64,000 nucleotides of DNA from Burkholderia sp. Ac-20365 (GTDB taxonomy: Bacteria > Pseudomonadota > Gammaproteobacteria > Burkholderiales > Burkholderiaceae): the NCBI RefSeq assembly GCF_017104715.1, contig NZ_JAAGPI010000029.1, positions 1-64,000 on the forward strand, read 5' to 3'. The notes under the pieces are model-generated. The model did no database searches and was not told where the DNA came from. It was given only the letters and a program-made list of their open reading frames with translations. Positions 17,197-27,316 of this stretch are shown piece after piece; the first letter of the stretch is position 1, and each line of letters starts with the position of its first letter. Both the position numbers and the translations under genes were made by a program.

Positions 17197-18210
17197 TTAC
17201 GGATACGACACGTACACATCAGTCAGCAAATCCGCTTCCGTCGGCAATGGCGCGGCCTTTGCCTTCTGCACGGAATCATCGATCAGCGCTTTCACATCCG
17301 CATCGATCTTGCGCAGATCATCCGACGTCAACATCTCCGCCCGCACCACACGTTCTTCGAAACGCTTCAGACAATCCTTTTCATCTCGCAGCTTCTGCAC
17401 TTCACCCGGCGCGCGATACGTCTGCGCGTCGCCTTCGAAGTGACCGAAGTACCGCGACAGCTTCACTTCAACGAGCGTCGGCCCACCGCCGCCACGCGCG
17501 CGCTCGATCGCTTCGCCCAACGCTTCATGCACCGCAAAGAAATCGAAACCATCGACGATCACGCCCGGCATGCCAAAGCCGCTCGCGCGATCCGCGATGT
17601 TGTCGGACGCAACCGACCACGTCGATGACGTCGCTTCCGCATACCCGTTGTTCTCAGCAACGAAGATCGCAGGCAAGCGCCACACGCTCGCGAGATTCAT
17701 CGATTCGAAAATCGTCCCTTGATTCGACGCGCCATCGCCGAAGAAACACACACCCACGCCGCCCGTCTTCTTCAGCTTCGCCGCCAGCGCCGCGCCGCAC
17801 ACGAGCGGCCCGCCCGCGCCGACGATGCCGTTCGCGCCCAGCATGCCCTTCGACAGATCGGCGATGTGCATCGAGCCGCCCTTGCCTTTGCACACGCCCG
17901 TCTGCCGCCCATAGATCTCGGCCATCATCCCGTGCACATCGACGCCCTTCGCAATGCAGTGACCGTGGCCGCGGTGCGTGGTCGCCACGTAATCCTTGTC
18001 GTTCAGATGCAGCATCGTGCCGACCGCCGACGCTTCTTCGCCGGCGTACAGATGCACGAAGCCCGGAATTTCGCCCGTCGCAAACTCGACGTGCAGGCGT
18101 TCTTCGAACTCGCGAATCGTGCGCATCGACCGGTACGCTTCCAGCAGCTTCTCCTTGCTCAACTGATTTGACATGGTGTGTCTCCTTGATGATGTCAATC
18201 GTGACTGCAA
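17197..18210 (-). CDS. acoA: Acetoin dehydrogenase E1 alpha subunit
   Basis: A 337-residue TPP-dependent dehydrogenase alpha subunit. The TPP/Mg motif GDGASNQG, continuing to AENNGY, follows the classical GDG-x(~25)-NN pattern. HRGHGHCIAKG and KGGSMHI are conserved active-site loops. It pairs with AcoB to form the acetoin-cleaving E1. It sits second in acoX-acoA-acoB-acoC-lipA, 40 bp downstream of acoX. Confidence 0.93.
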   Translation of the reverse strand: MQSRLTSSRRHTMSNQLSKEKLLEAYRSMRTIREFEERLHVEFATGEIPGFVHLYAGEEASAVGTMLHLNDKDYVATTHRGHGHCIAKGVDVHGMMAEIYGRQTGVCKGKGGSMHIADLSKGMLGANGIVGAGGPLVCGAALAAKLKKTGGVGVCFFGDGASNQGTIFESMNLASVWRLPAIFVAENNGYAEATSSTWSVASDNIADRASGFGMPGVIVDGFDFFAVHEALGEAIERARGGGGPTLVEVKLSRYFGHFEGDAQTYRAPGEVQKLRDEKDCLKRFEERVVRAEMLTSDDLRKIDADVKALIDDSVQKAKAAPLPTEADLLTDVYVSYP

Positions 18211-18250
18211 CGGGTGCGGATCGATCTCCGCGTGATGGAATGAACTCCCT

Positions 18251-19351
18251 TCATTTCTCTTGTGCGTGTGCGAGTGTGCGCATCGACGCGCCTGCCATCT
18301 CGCGCATCAGTTGACGCGATGCCGAGAAGCGCAGCGTGCGACTCACGTCGACCGTCAACGGGCCGCTCCAGTCGAGCGAGATTTCGTAGCGGTCGTCGCG
18401 CTCGACTTCGATCTCGCGTTCGCCGTCGAATGCCAGCGTGCCGCCTCGCGCGTCGAGCGGGAGCCAGTCGCCCACTTCGAAACGCTCGCAGGTGCGCATC
18501 GTCACGCGGTCGATGCGGCCAGGCGCAATGGGCGCGAAGATCGGCACGCCATCGGCTTGAGCATTGCCGTGTTCGTCAGGCAGCGCGAACGTGAGATGCA
18601 AGCCATGTGGCGCGGTGCGATCGACAGGCGCCCACGCGCCGCCGATCGACGAAAGCCCGATGCCATCGGGCGAAGCAAACGTCAGAAACAGCGACTCGAT
18701 ATCCGAAGGCTCCGACACGGCCCGCGCGCCAATGAAGCGCTGCCGGCTCACGCACACGTCGACGAGCGCGATCTCTTCGCGCCCGCGATTCGGCCCCGCC
18801 ACGCAGCGCACGACGAGCCGCTTGTTGCGCGTGAGCGCGACGTCGGGCGGCACCACGCCAGATGCGACCAGCGCGCCCGCCATGCCTGCAATGGTCGCTT
18901 CGCGCATGTCGGGAAACGCATTATTGGTGCCCGTCGAAAGCGTCAGCAACGGCACGCCGCCGCAATGCGCTGCCACCGCGCGATGCGTGCCGTCGCCGCC
19001 GAGCACGGCGATCAGTTCGACGCCTTCACGCACCATGTGCGCAGCGCCCGCATGCGTATCGGCGACGGAATCGGTGATGGGCAGATCGACGAATTCGACT
19101 TCGGGCCAGCGCTCGGCCGTACCCGTCGCCGCGTGGGTGTCGAGCGCGCGCAGCAGCAGCGATGCGACGCCCGTGCGATCACGCAGCGTCAGCACGCGAT
19201 CGACGCCGAGCGCGCCAAGTCCCGCGATCAGGCGCACGACCATGTTGGCCTTTTCGGCAGTCGGGAATACGGACGCGTGCGTCGTGAGGCGGCGGATGTC
19301 GCGACCCGATGCAGGGTTCGCAATCACGCCGACGGTGATAGGCGATGCCAC
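18251..19351 (-). CDS. acoX: AcoX, ATP-NAD kinase-like protein of the acetoin operon
   Basis: A 366-residue protein of the ATP-NAD/AcoX kinase family. The N-terminal GVIANPASGRDIRR and the VLGGDGTHRAV motif (GGDGT) mark the diacylglycerol/NAD-kinase-like nucleotide-binding fold. The start is a GTG with GGAG 9 nt upstream. It is the first gene after the sigma-54 promoter. Its biochemical role in acetoin breakdown is unresolved in the literature as I know it, so I give no reaction. Confidence 0.88.
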   Translation of the reverse strand: MASPITVGVIANPASGRDIRRLTTHASVFPTAEKANMVVRLIAGLGALGVDRVLTLRDRTGVASLLLRALDTHAATGTAERWPEVEFVDLPITDSVADTHAGAAHMVREGVELIAVLGGDGTHRAVAAHCGGVPLLTLSTGTNNAFPDMREATIAGMAGALVASGVVPPDVALTRNKRLVVRCVAGPNRGREEIALVDVCVSRQRFIGARAVSEPSDIESLFLTFASPDGIGLSSIGGAWAPVDRTAPHGLHLTFALPDEHGNAQADGVPIFAPIAPGRIDRVTMRTCERFEVGDWLPLDARGGTLAFDGEREIEVERDDRYEISLDWSGPLTVDVSRTLRFSASRQLMREMAGASMRTLAHAQEK

Positions 19352-19430
19352 CAGGGTTGTCTCCGTTTTGTGTTCGTCGAAAGCAGCTTGCGTGTCGCGT
19401 GCGTTGCCGCTTCCATGTGACGAGCGTTAC

Positions 19431-19446
19431 TGCAACAGCTATGCCA
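19431..19446 (-). promoter_or_regulatory. Sigma-54 (-24/-12) promoter for acoXABC-lipA
   Basis: Read on the minus strand the sequence is TGGCATAGCTGTTGCA. It matches the consensus TGGCAC-N5-TTGC(A/T) with the invariant GG and GC at correct spacing, 80-95 nt before acoX. Acetoin operons elsewhere depend on sigma-54 and AcoR. Confidence 0.72.
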
Positions 19447-19632
19447 ATCTTTCGAAGTGCGCGCGGTTCATGCGCAAAGCCTTGTGCGCAAAGGCTTGCG
19501 AGCGATACAGAGCGCATCGTGCAAGCACGCGTTGCGTCGCATGACGCAGTGCACATGACGCACATCGCGTCGCGAGCCGCTTCGGCGTTGAAGTAACACA
19601 CGGCGCATGCATTGCGGCATCGAACGATGCGC

Positions 19633-19682
19633 GTCTCACAGCTGTCTCACGCATGGGTGAGACGATCGTCTCAGGCGTCTCG
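19633..19682. promoter_or_regulatory. Cluster of GTCTCA half-sites, probable AcoR enhancer
   Basis: Four GTCTCA-type half-sites (19633, 19644, 19658 inverted, 19668) and a GTCTCG (19677) occur within 50 bp. Two of them form the perfect 16-bp palindrome TGAGACGATCGTCTCA (19658-19673). The cluster lies about 220 bp upstream of the sigma-54 promoter and 110 bp before acoR, a normal enhancer distance. Confidence 0.6.
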
Positions 19683-19794
19683 CGTGCTGCAATGCAGTGT
19701 GATTGCGCGAACGGGATGTGCTACAAGAAGGTCCGGCAGAAGGGACAAGCGCGCTCAATTCCATTGGTATCGACCGTTATCGACGGAGCCGACC

Positions 19795-21744
<1,950 letters not shown>

Positions 21745-21763
21745 TGCGGGCGACGTAGCGATT

Positions 21764-22735
21764 TCAGGCGGCGTTGAGCGCCGCTATCTGCTCGCCGAGC
21801 TTGCGCAGGCGCTCGCGCAACTCAGGCGGATCGAGCACCTGCACATGCCCGGCAAAGCCGAGCAACTGCTCGGCGGCGAAACTCAACTGCTCAACGGGCA
21901 GGACCACTTCCTGCCAGCCGTCCTGCTCTGACGGCGACGCAATCTCCGCCTGTTCAACGGCCGCTGCGCCGAGCCGATGCAACCGCGTCATCCCTTCGGG
22001 CGACAGCCGCAAGCGCGCCGTGTGTTTCAACAGGCTCGTTTCGAACGATTCGACGGCGGCCGTCCACTCATCACGCAAGTCAAAACCTTCCGGACGTTCG
22101 AACGTTTCGTCATGCACCGTCAGCTGCGTGATGCTCGACACGCGATACGTGCGCAACTGCGTGCGCACGCGCGTGACGAGATACCACTCGCCGCCCTTGA
22201 GCACCAGTCCGAGCGGATCACGCACGCGCACGCCTTCATCCTCGCTGTTGCCATTCCACGTGCGGTATTGCATCGATATTCGCTTCTGTTCCCACACGGC
22301 GCCCGCGAGCATCGTCAGCCACGGTGTCGGCGAAGGCCGCTGATACCAGCCGACGGGATCGATATGCAGCCGCGATCCGATGCGTGACGTATCGGGCGCG
22401 GCGTCGGGCAGTGCGGTAACGAGCTTGAGCTGCGCGGCCCTTAGTTGCTCAGAGAGTCCGAGATCGGACGCTGCGCCGGTCAGCCCGGCGATCGACAGCG
22501 TTTCCGCTTCGGCCCGCGTAATTCCCGTGAGTTTCGCGCGATAGCCGTCGAGTAACGCGAAGCCGCCGCCTGGCCCGCGATCCGCATACACAGGGACGCC
22601 CGCCGCGCTCAACTGGTCGATGTCGCGGTATACGGTGCGGATCGAAACGTCGAACTCGTCGGCGAGCGCCTGCGCGGTTACGCGGCCTTTCACCTGGAGC
22701 ATCAGCAGCATCGACACGAGACGGCTCGTCGCCAA
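21764..22735 (-). CDS. WYL-domain transcriptional regulator (YafY-like)
   Basis: A ~323-residue regulator with an N-terminal HTH (ALADEFDVSIRTVYRDIDQL), a WYL domain (DPLGLVLKGGEWYLVTRV) and a WCX-like C-terminus. I prefer a TTG start at 22735 because GGAAGG lies 9 nt before it. The ATG at 22813 would place the operator-like palindrome and promoter inside the gene. It is divergent from the ABM monooxygenase gene, which it probably controls. WYL domains sense nucleic acids or small ligands; the ligand here is unknown. Confidence 0.8.
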   Translation of the reverse strand: MATSRLVSMLLMLQVKGRVTAQALADEFDVSIRTVYRDIDQLSAAGVPVYADRGPGGGFALLDGYRAKLTGITRAEAETLSIAGLTGAASDLGLSEQLRAAQLKLVTALPDAAPDTSRIGSRLHIDPVGWYQRPSPTPWLTMLAGAVWEQKRISMQYRTWNGNSEDEGVRVRDPLGLVLKGGEWYLVTRVRTQLRTYRVSSITQLTVHDETFERPEGFDLRDEWTAAVESFETSLLKHTARLRLSPEGMTRLHRLGAAAVEQAEIASPSEQDGWQEVVLPVEQLSFAAEQLLGFAGHVQVLDPPELRERLRKLGEQIAALNAA

Positions 22736-22757
22736 TTTTTTCGCCCTTCCTAATTCA

Positions 22758-22772
22758 TGACATGGGTTGTCA
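22758..22772. promoter_or_regulatory. TGACA-n5-TGTCA operator between WYL regulator and ABM gene
   Basis: The perfect 5-bp arms TGACA and TGTCA are separated by TGGGT in the short divergent intergenic region, 13 bp before a TATAAA (22785) facing the monooxygenase gene. The position suits autoregulation by the WYL protein. Confidence 0.45.
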
Positions 22773-22827
22773 GTTATTGGCGAGTATAAAGGTAGACATA
22801 GACAAAGATCCATTGGGAGTGCGCCTG

Positions 22828-23196
22828 ATGTCCCGCGAAATGCACGTTACCTACGTAGTTCGTTTTCAGGTCTTGCCTGACGGGCTCGAACGTTTTCTGT
22901 CACTGCTGAATGGCGTGCTCGACGCGATGCGTGACGAGCCGGATTTCATTTCTGCCGTGTTGCATCGCGATCCCGATTCGCCGTGCCGGCTGATGCTTTA
23001 CGAAACCTGGCAAAGCCATGAAGACGCGAGCGACGAGCAGATTCACCGGCCATACCGGCGCGCCTATCACGAGGCGCTTGCCGACCTGCTCGTACGGCCG
23101 CGCGAAGTCACGGAATGGCGCACCGTGCGTATGGACGCGCGCGACGTGCCGTTTGAATTGCATCGTGAAGAAGTGCTTGCCGAGGCGCGCGCATGA
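22828..23196 (+). CDS. Antibiotic biosynthesis monooxygenase (ABM) domain protein
   Basis: A 122-residue ABM-fold protein (dimeric alpha/beta barrel) starting at ATG 22828 with GGGAG 8 nt upstream. MHVTYVVRFQVLPDGLERF, DEPDFISAVLHRDPDSPCRLMLYETW and the downstream helix match the quinol-monooxygenase-like family (YgiN-type). Such proteins act without cofactors on quinones or aromatic compounds. The substrate is unknown; the divergent WYL gene is the likely regulator. Confidence 0.8.
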   Translation: MSREMHVTYVVRFQVLPDGLERFLSLLNGVLDAMRDEPDFISAVLHRDPDSPCRLMLYETWQSHEDASDEQIHRPYRRAYHEALADLLVRPREVTEWRTVRMDARDVPFELHREEVLAEARA

Positions 23197-23263
23197 ACGC
23201 GTCGACACGTAACGCCTGTGCGAGGGCAATGCGATGACAATGCAACGCGTACGACAAAACTGG

Positions 23264-23447
23264 TTGACAACACATCGACGTCACGACAAACTCGAATGCA
23301 TGCTGACGCTCATCACCAACGCCTACGTCATTAAAAACCGTATGGCACGCCATCGCGGCGGGCCTATGGGAGCGTGCGTGCGTTAGCAATCGCAGCAGGT
23401 AGCAAAGATCCCAGAGGCCCCGCCGGAAACGGAAGGGGCCTTTTGTT
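23264..23447 (+). ncRNA. Candidate leader/small RNA with 28-codon ORF and terminator
   Basis: TTGACA (23264) with a weak CAAACT -10 is followed by ATG at 23300, opening a 28-codon frame (MLTLITNAYVIKNRMARHR..., stop 23384-23386). Next comes an intrinsic terminator (23415-23442). The layout, a short peptide then a terminator before a gene, resembles an attenuator or an independent sRNA. The promoter -10 is poor, so confidence is low. Confidence 0.35.
23415..23447 (+). terminator. Intrinsic terminator before DUF2917 gene
   Basis: AGGCCCC and GGGGCCT form the stem around a 12-nt loop, followed by TTTTGTTTT. It lies 45 bp before the DUF2917 gene and could be either an end signal for the ABM transcript or an attenuator. 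Confidence 0.7.
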
Positions 23448-23491
23448 TTGGGTACGCCTTCTGTCCTCCGGCTCAATTGACGGAGTGCATA

Positions 23492-23878
23492 ATGGACAAG
23501 GCTTGCCAGCAGTTCACCGATGACGAATCACTCTGCTTCTCGCGTTCACAGGAAGAGCGTTTGCCGAGAATCGTCGTTCACTTTGAAGTGCAGCCCGGCG
23601 CGACGATGTCGTGGCGCGTCGAGACCAACACGGAGCTTTTTGTGCAAGGAGCGCGCGTGTGGTTGACGCGTGCGGCGTCGCCGTATGATCACTGGTTGCA
23701 GATTGGCGAGACTTTTCGCCTGCAGCGAGGCGAGCGGGTTTGGGTTAGTGCTGATGGCCATGTGCCGGCGCGTATTGCGTTGACTACTCATCCTGTCGGA
23801 TCGAAGCGTGTTCTTGCGCGGGTGCTGGCGCGGTTTGCTTCTCTTGGGGCGGATATTTTTGCGCCTTCGGCGAGATGA
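23492..23878 (+). CDS. DUF2917 domain protein
   Basis: A 128-residue protein starting at ATG 23492, with ACGGAG 6 nt upstream. The core (TMSWRVETNTELFVQGARVWLTR, then DHWLQIGETFRLQRGERVWVSADG) matches the DUF2917 beta-sandwich family common in Burkholderiales. There is no signal peptide or membrane segment. Function is unknown. The last ~60 codons are G/T-rich, as in other genes just left of a composite repeat. Confidence 0.7.
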   Translation: MDKACQQFTDDESLCFSRSQEERLPRIVVHFEVQPGATMSWRVETNTELFVQGARVWLTRAASPYDHWLQIGETFRLQRGERVWVSADGHVPARIALTTHPVGSKRVLARVLARFASLGADIFAPSAR

Positions 23879-23927
23879 GGTTTTTTGCTGCGCAGGCTGT
23901 TGACCGGTTTTGGTTTTGGCTTTTGCG

Positions 23928-23985
23928 CTGGCATTCGCGCGATGTTTTTTGCCTTGTTCATGTGTTGCCCCTTTGCGGGGCGGCA
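23928..23985 (+). repeat. Degenerate single arm-end of the composite repeat
   Basis: GCTGGCATTCGCG followed by a GCCCCTTTGCGGGGC hairpin repeats the outer end of the composite unit in mutated form, just outside copy 4. It suggests a tandem or nested remnant. Confidence 0.6.
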
Positions 23986-23996
23986 TACGCTTCGGT

Positions 23997-24735
23997 TCGT
24001 CTGCGACGCTGGTTTGGTTTGCTAGTGCCTTTGCTGGCATCCGCGCTATGCCTTCGTGCTTCATACGTCGCCCCTGTGCGGGGCGGCACTTACTTTCTTT
24101 GCCGCGGCAAAGAAAGTAAGCAAAGAAAGCCGCTCAAACCGCAAGCTTTTGACGTTTGCCCACGGGCCCCCAAATGCCCCGTCCTGTTCGCGGCATCGCT
24201 CTTCTCGATGCCCGCTGCCAGCGCTTTGAATTAGCTCATCACCTGTTTCATGCTCCCGCGTCGCCACAAGCGCGATCAAATTGCATCGGTTCTATAGCGG
24301 CAAACTGTGTGTAGGTTGTTGCGATGTACGCGCACTCACTTCGGACTGAAATGCTAGGCGCAGCGGCTAGAAAGCACGATCGGTGTCGTAAGAGCGCTGA
24401 GGTGTGAAGCACTACGACCTACACACAGTTTGCCACCTGGGCGGCATCAACCATTCGCTGCCGCTGACAGTTGTACGGGTGTTTGAAGTGGGTGAGGCGC
24501 CTAGCCGAAGCGTTGGCAACGGGCGTTGGACGGCAGAACGCCGTGTGAAGTGGAGGAACCGTTGGGGGCCCTCAGGCGGTGGTCAAGAGCGGGCGGTGTT
24601 AGCCCGCTTTCTTTGCTTACTTTCTTTGCGGCGGCAAAGAAAGTAAGTGCCGCCCCGCACAGGGGCAACGCTCGAAGCACCGATAACAAATCGCGGATGC
24701 CAGCAAAAACTCAAACCGCGGATGCCAGCAAAAAC
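23997..24735. repeat. Composite inverted repeat, copy 4 (forward orientation)
   Basis: The fourth full unit starts at TCTGCGACGCTGGTTTGG and has the GCTGGCATCCGCG element near 24033, the GCCCCTGTGCGGGGC hairpin, the CTTACTTTCTTTGCCGCGG palindrome, the inner GGCAAACTGTGTGT/ACACACAGTTTGCC pair and a mirrored right arm. Its right end element, CGCGGATGCCAGCAAAAAC, is present twice in tandem (24692 and 24717). It lies between convergent genes (DUF2917 and the thiolase). Confidence 0.85.
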
Positions 24736-24824
24736 AAAAAAAGGCCCGCACAAAAGCACGAGCCTCCACACATCACGCGACAACCCAACCTACCAGTGCG
24801 TCACGCAAAAAAACCGAACAACAA

Positions 24825-26027
24825 TCAAACCCGCTCAATCGCAATCGCGATCCCCTGCCCAACCCCAATACACATCGTGCAAAGCGCAAACCTACCTTGC
24901 GTCCGTTGCAACTGATACATCGCCGTGGTCACCAGACGAGCACCGCTCATGCCAAGCGGATGACCCAACGCAATCGCACCACCATTCGGATTAACACGCG
25001 CATCATCATCGGCAACGCCTAAAGCACGCAACACAGCCAGCCCTTGCGAAGCAAACGCCTCATTCAACTCGATCACATCAAACTGGTTGATGTTCATATT
25101 CAAACGCGCCAGCAACTTCTGCGTCGCAGGCGCAGGCCCGATACCCATCACGCGCGGGGCAACACCAGCCGTCGCAATACCGAGCACACGCGCACGCGGC
25201 GTCAGCCCAAAGCGCTTCGCGGTCTCCGCGTTGGCCAGCAGCAGCGCAGCCGCACCATCGTTGACACCCGACGCGTTACCCGCCGTCACCGTGCCGTCCG
25301 GACGCACAACGCCCTTCAGCTTCGCAAGCGCTTCGAGGCTCGTCTCACGCGGATGCTCGTCCTTCGATACGACGATCGCGTCACCCTTCTTCTGCGGAAT
25401 CGTCACGGAGACGATTTCCTGCGCCAGCGTGCCGTCCTGCTGCGCGCGCGCCGCCTTCAACTGGCTGCGCACCGCGAACGCGTCCTGATCGGCGCGGCTG
25501 ATGTTGTAGTCGGTCGCGACGTTTTCGCCCGTTTCCGGCATCGAGTCGACACCATATAGCTGTTTCATCAGCGGATTGACGAAGCGCCAGCCGATCGTCG
25601 TATCGTAGATGTCGGCCTGACGCGAAAACGCGCTCGTCGCCTTGCCCATCACGAACGGCGCACGGCTCATGCTCTCGACGCCGCCCGCGATCATCAAACC
25701 GGCCTCACCCGACTTGATCGCGCGCGCCGCGATGCCGACGGCATCCATGCCCGAGCCGCACAGACGGTTGACCGTCGAGCCCGGCACGTCCTTCGGCAAA
25801 CCCGCCAGCAGCAGCGACATGCGCGCGACGTTGCGGTTGTCTTCGCCCGCCTGGTTCGCGCAGCCGTAGATCACGTCGTCGATCGTGCTCCAGTCGACTT
25901 CCTTGTTGCGCTCCATCAGCGCCTTGAGCGGCACTGCGCCCAGATCGTCGGCACGTACCGACGACAGCGAACCCGCGTAGCGGCCAATCGGCGTGCGAAT
26001 CGCGTCGCACAGGAAAGCTTCCGTCAT
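24825..26027 (-). CDS. pcaF: 3-oxoadipyl-CoA thiolase / acetyl-CoA acyltransferase
   Basis: A 400-residue thiolase starting at ATG 26027 after GGAG. The N-terminus MTEAFLCDAIRTPIGRYAG is the hallmark of PcaF-type beta-ketoadipyl-CoA thiolases. Catalytic residues are Cys90 in VNRLCGSG, the His of GHPLGMSGAR and the C-terminal Cys of CTMCIGVGQG. It splits 3-oxoadipyl-CoA into succinyl-CoA and acetyl-CoA, the last step of protocatechuate/catechol breakdown. The facing PcaR-type regulator and its operators support this role over a general acetoacetyl-CoA thiolase. The 3' end of the gene is A/C-rich on the plus strand, next to repeat copy 4. Confidence 0.85.
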   Translation of the reverse strand: MTEAFLCDAIRTPIGRYAGSLSSVRADDLGAVPLKALMERNKEVDWSTIDDVIYGCANQAGEDNRNVARMSLLLAGLPKDVPGSTVNRLCGSGMDAVGIAARAIKSGEAGLMIAGGVESMSRAPFVMGKATSAFSRQADIYDTTIGWRFVNPLMKQLYGVDSMPETGENVATDYNISRADQDAFAVRSQLKAARAQQDGTLAQEIVSVTIPQKKGDAIVVSKDEHPRETSLEALAKLKGVVRPDGTVTAGNASGVNDGAAALLLANAETAKRFGLTPRARVLGIATAGVAPRVMGIGPAPATQKLLARLNMNINQFDVIELNEAFASQGLAVLRALGVADDDARVNPNGGAIALGHPLGMSGARLVTTAMYQLQRTQGRFALCTMCIGVGQGIAIAIERV

Positions 26028-26128
26028 GAGATGTCTCCAGTAATGGCGGGCTGGCGTATCGTTGAAGCTAAAAAGCGCCAGCGTGGGCGCATTGGGCAGC
26101 ACCCGAAAAACCTGTCGATAGAATCAAA

Positions 26129-26149
26129 TTTGTTCTATACTCGAACAAA
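26129..26149. promoter_or_regulatory. TTTGTTC-n7-GAACAAA inverted repeat
   Basis: Perfect 7-bp arms with a 7-bp spacer lie between pcaF and the IclR gene, 8 bp from a second repeat with the same spacer length. It is a likely second IclR operator. Confidence 0.5.
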
Positions 26150-26157
26150 CGATCACG

Positions 26158-26187
26158 TATCGAACATTTCAGGTTCGATAATAGGCG
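26158..26187. promoter_or_regulatory. PcaR-type operator TATCGAAC-n7-GTTCGATA
   Basis: Perfect 8-bp arms (26158-26165 and 26173-26180) with a 7-bp spacer. The right half, GTTCGATAATAGGCG, closely resembles the PcaR box GTTCGATAATCGCAC described for Pseudomonas putida, as I recall it. It should serve both pcaF and the regulator. Confidence 0.6.
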
Positions 26188-26465
26188 GGTGTCGGAAAGA
26201 CTGTCAAGCTCGCCGGCGGATGGTTGCACGGTCGGAACAGGCAATAAGGTCTGGCGAAAACGTCAGGAATGCGGGTCGCGCCGCGCCCGGCAGTGCGCCC
26301 GGGCCAGTCATTCGGGCAGCCAGCGCGCACGCGCTGCGCATCCGCGACAGCCCGGCCGCGGCGAATTTGGCGAATCCGGGTGCTTGCGCTATCGTCACGG
26401 CTTTCCGCAGGCTAACGAACGCCCGTCCCCGCGTTCACGCGTTCGCACCAATCAGACAGAGGCCC

Positions 26466-27299
26466 ATGAGCAAAGTACCCGCCGCGTCACAAGCCGTTCC
26501 CGCCAGCCAGACGGACGCCCAGGACGCCCCGGACAAACCCGGCGATTCGTACGTGCAGTCGTTCGCGCGCGGCCTCGCGGTGATTCGCGCGTTCAACGCC
26601 GAGCGGCCCGAACAGACGCTGACGGACGTCGCATCGGCCACCGGCCTCACACGGGCGGGCGCGCGCCGCATCTTGCTGACCTTGCAGACGCTCGGCTACG
26701 TCGAAGCCGAAGGCCGCCTGTTTCGCCTCACGCCGAAGATTCTCGATCTCGGTTTCGCCTATCTGACGTCGATGCCGTTCTGGAATCTCGCCGAGCCGTT
26801 CATGGAAGAACTGTCGGCGGAAGTGCACGAAAGCTGCTCGGCGGCCGTGCTGGACCGCACGGAAATCGTCTACGTGCTGCGCATGCCGACCCACAAGATC
26901 ATGACGATCAACCTGTCGATCGGCAGCCGCTTGCCGGCGTATTGCACGTCGATGGGCCGCGTGCTGCTGTCGACGCTCGACGAAGCGACGCTCGACGCGA
27001 CGCTCGATGCGTCCCCCATCGTCGCGCACACGCCGCGCACGATCACCGACAAGGCCGAGCTGAAGAAAGTGATCGCGCAAGTGCGCAGCCAGGGCTGGGC
27101 CGTCGTCGATCAGGAGCTGGAAGGCGGGCTGATTTCGCTGTCCGCGCCGATTCGCAACCGGCGCGGGCAAATCATTGCCGCAATGAACATCAGCGGCAAT
27201 GCACAGCGCAATTCCGCGAAGCAGATGGTGAAGGCGTTTCTCGAGCCACTGCAGAAAGCCGCGCAATCGGTATCGGATATGGTCGCGCTGCGCGGCTAA
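26466..27299 (+). CDS. pcaR: IclR-family regulator, PcaR/PcaU type
   Basis: A 277-residue protein from ATG 26466. It has a winged-helix HTH (~33-90, with LTDVASATGLTRAGARRILLTL) and an IclR effector domain (~110-270). The opening SYVQSFARGLAVIRAFNAE and the region LRMPTHKIMTINLSIGSRLPAYCTSMGRVLL match the PcaR/PobR/PcaU branch, which responds to 3-oxoadipate or protocatechuate. It is divergent from the PcaF-type thiolase with clear operators between. The 438-bp upstream gap also allows longer starts, but none has a better ribosome site. Confidence 0.83.
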   Translation: MSKVPAASQAVPASQTDAQDAPDKPGDSYVQSFARGLAVIRAFNAERPEQTLTDVASATGLTRAGARRILLTLQTLGYVEAEGRLFRLTPKILDLGFAYLTSMPFWNLAEPFMEELSAEVHESCSAAVLDRTEIVYVLRMPTHKIMTINLSIGSRLPAYCTSMGRVLLSTLDEATLDATLDASPIVAHTPRTITDKAELKKVIAQVRSQGWAVVDQELEGGLISLSAPIRNRRGQIIAAMNISGNAQRNSAKQMVKAFLEPLQKAAQSVSDMVALRG

Positions 27300-27316
27300 C
27301 GCATGTCACGCGTCGA

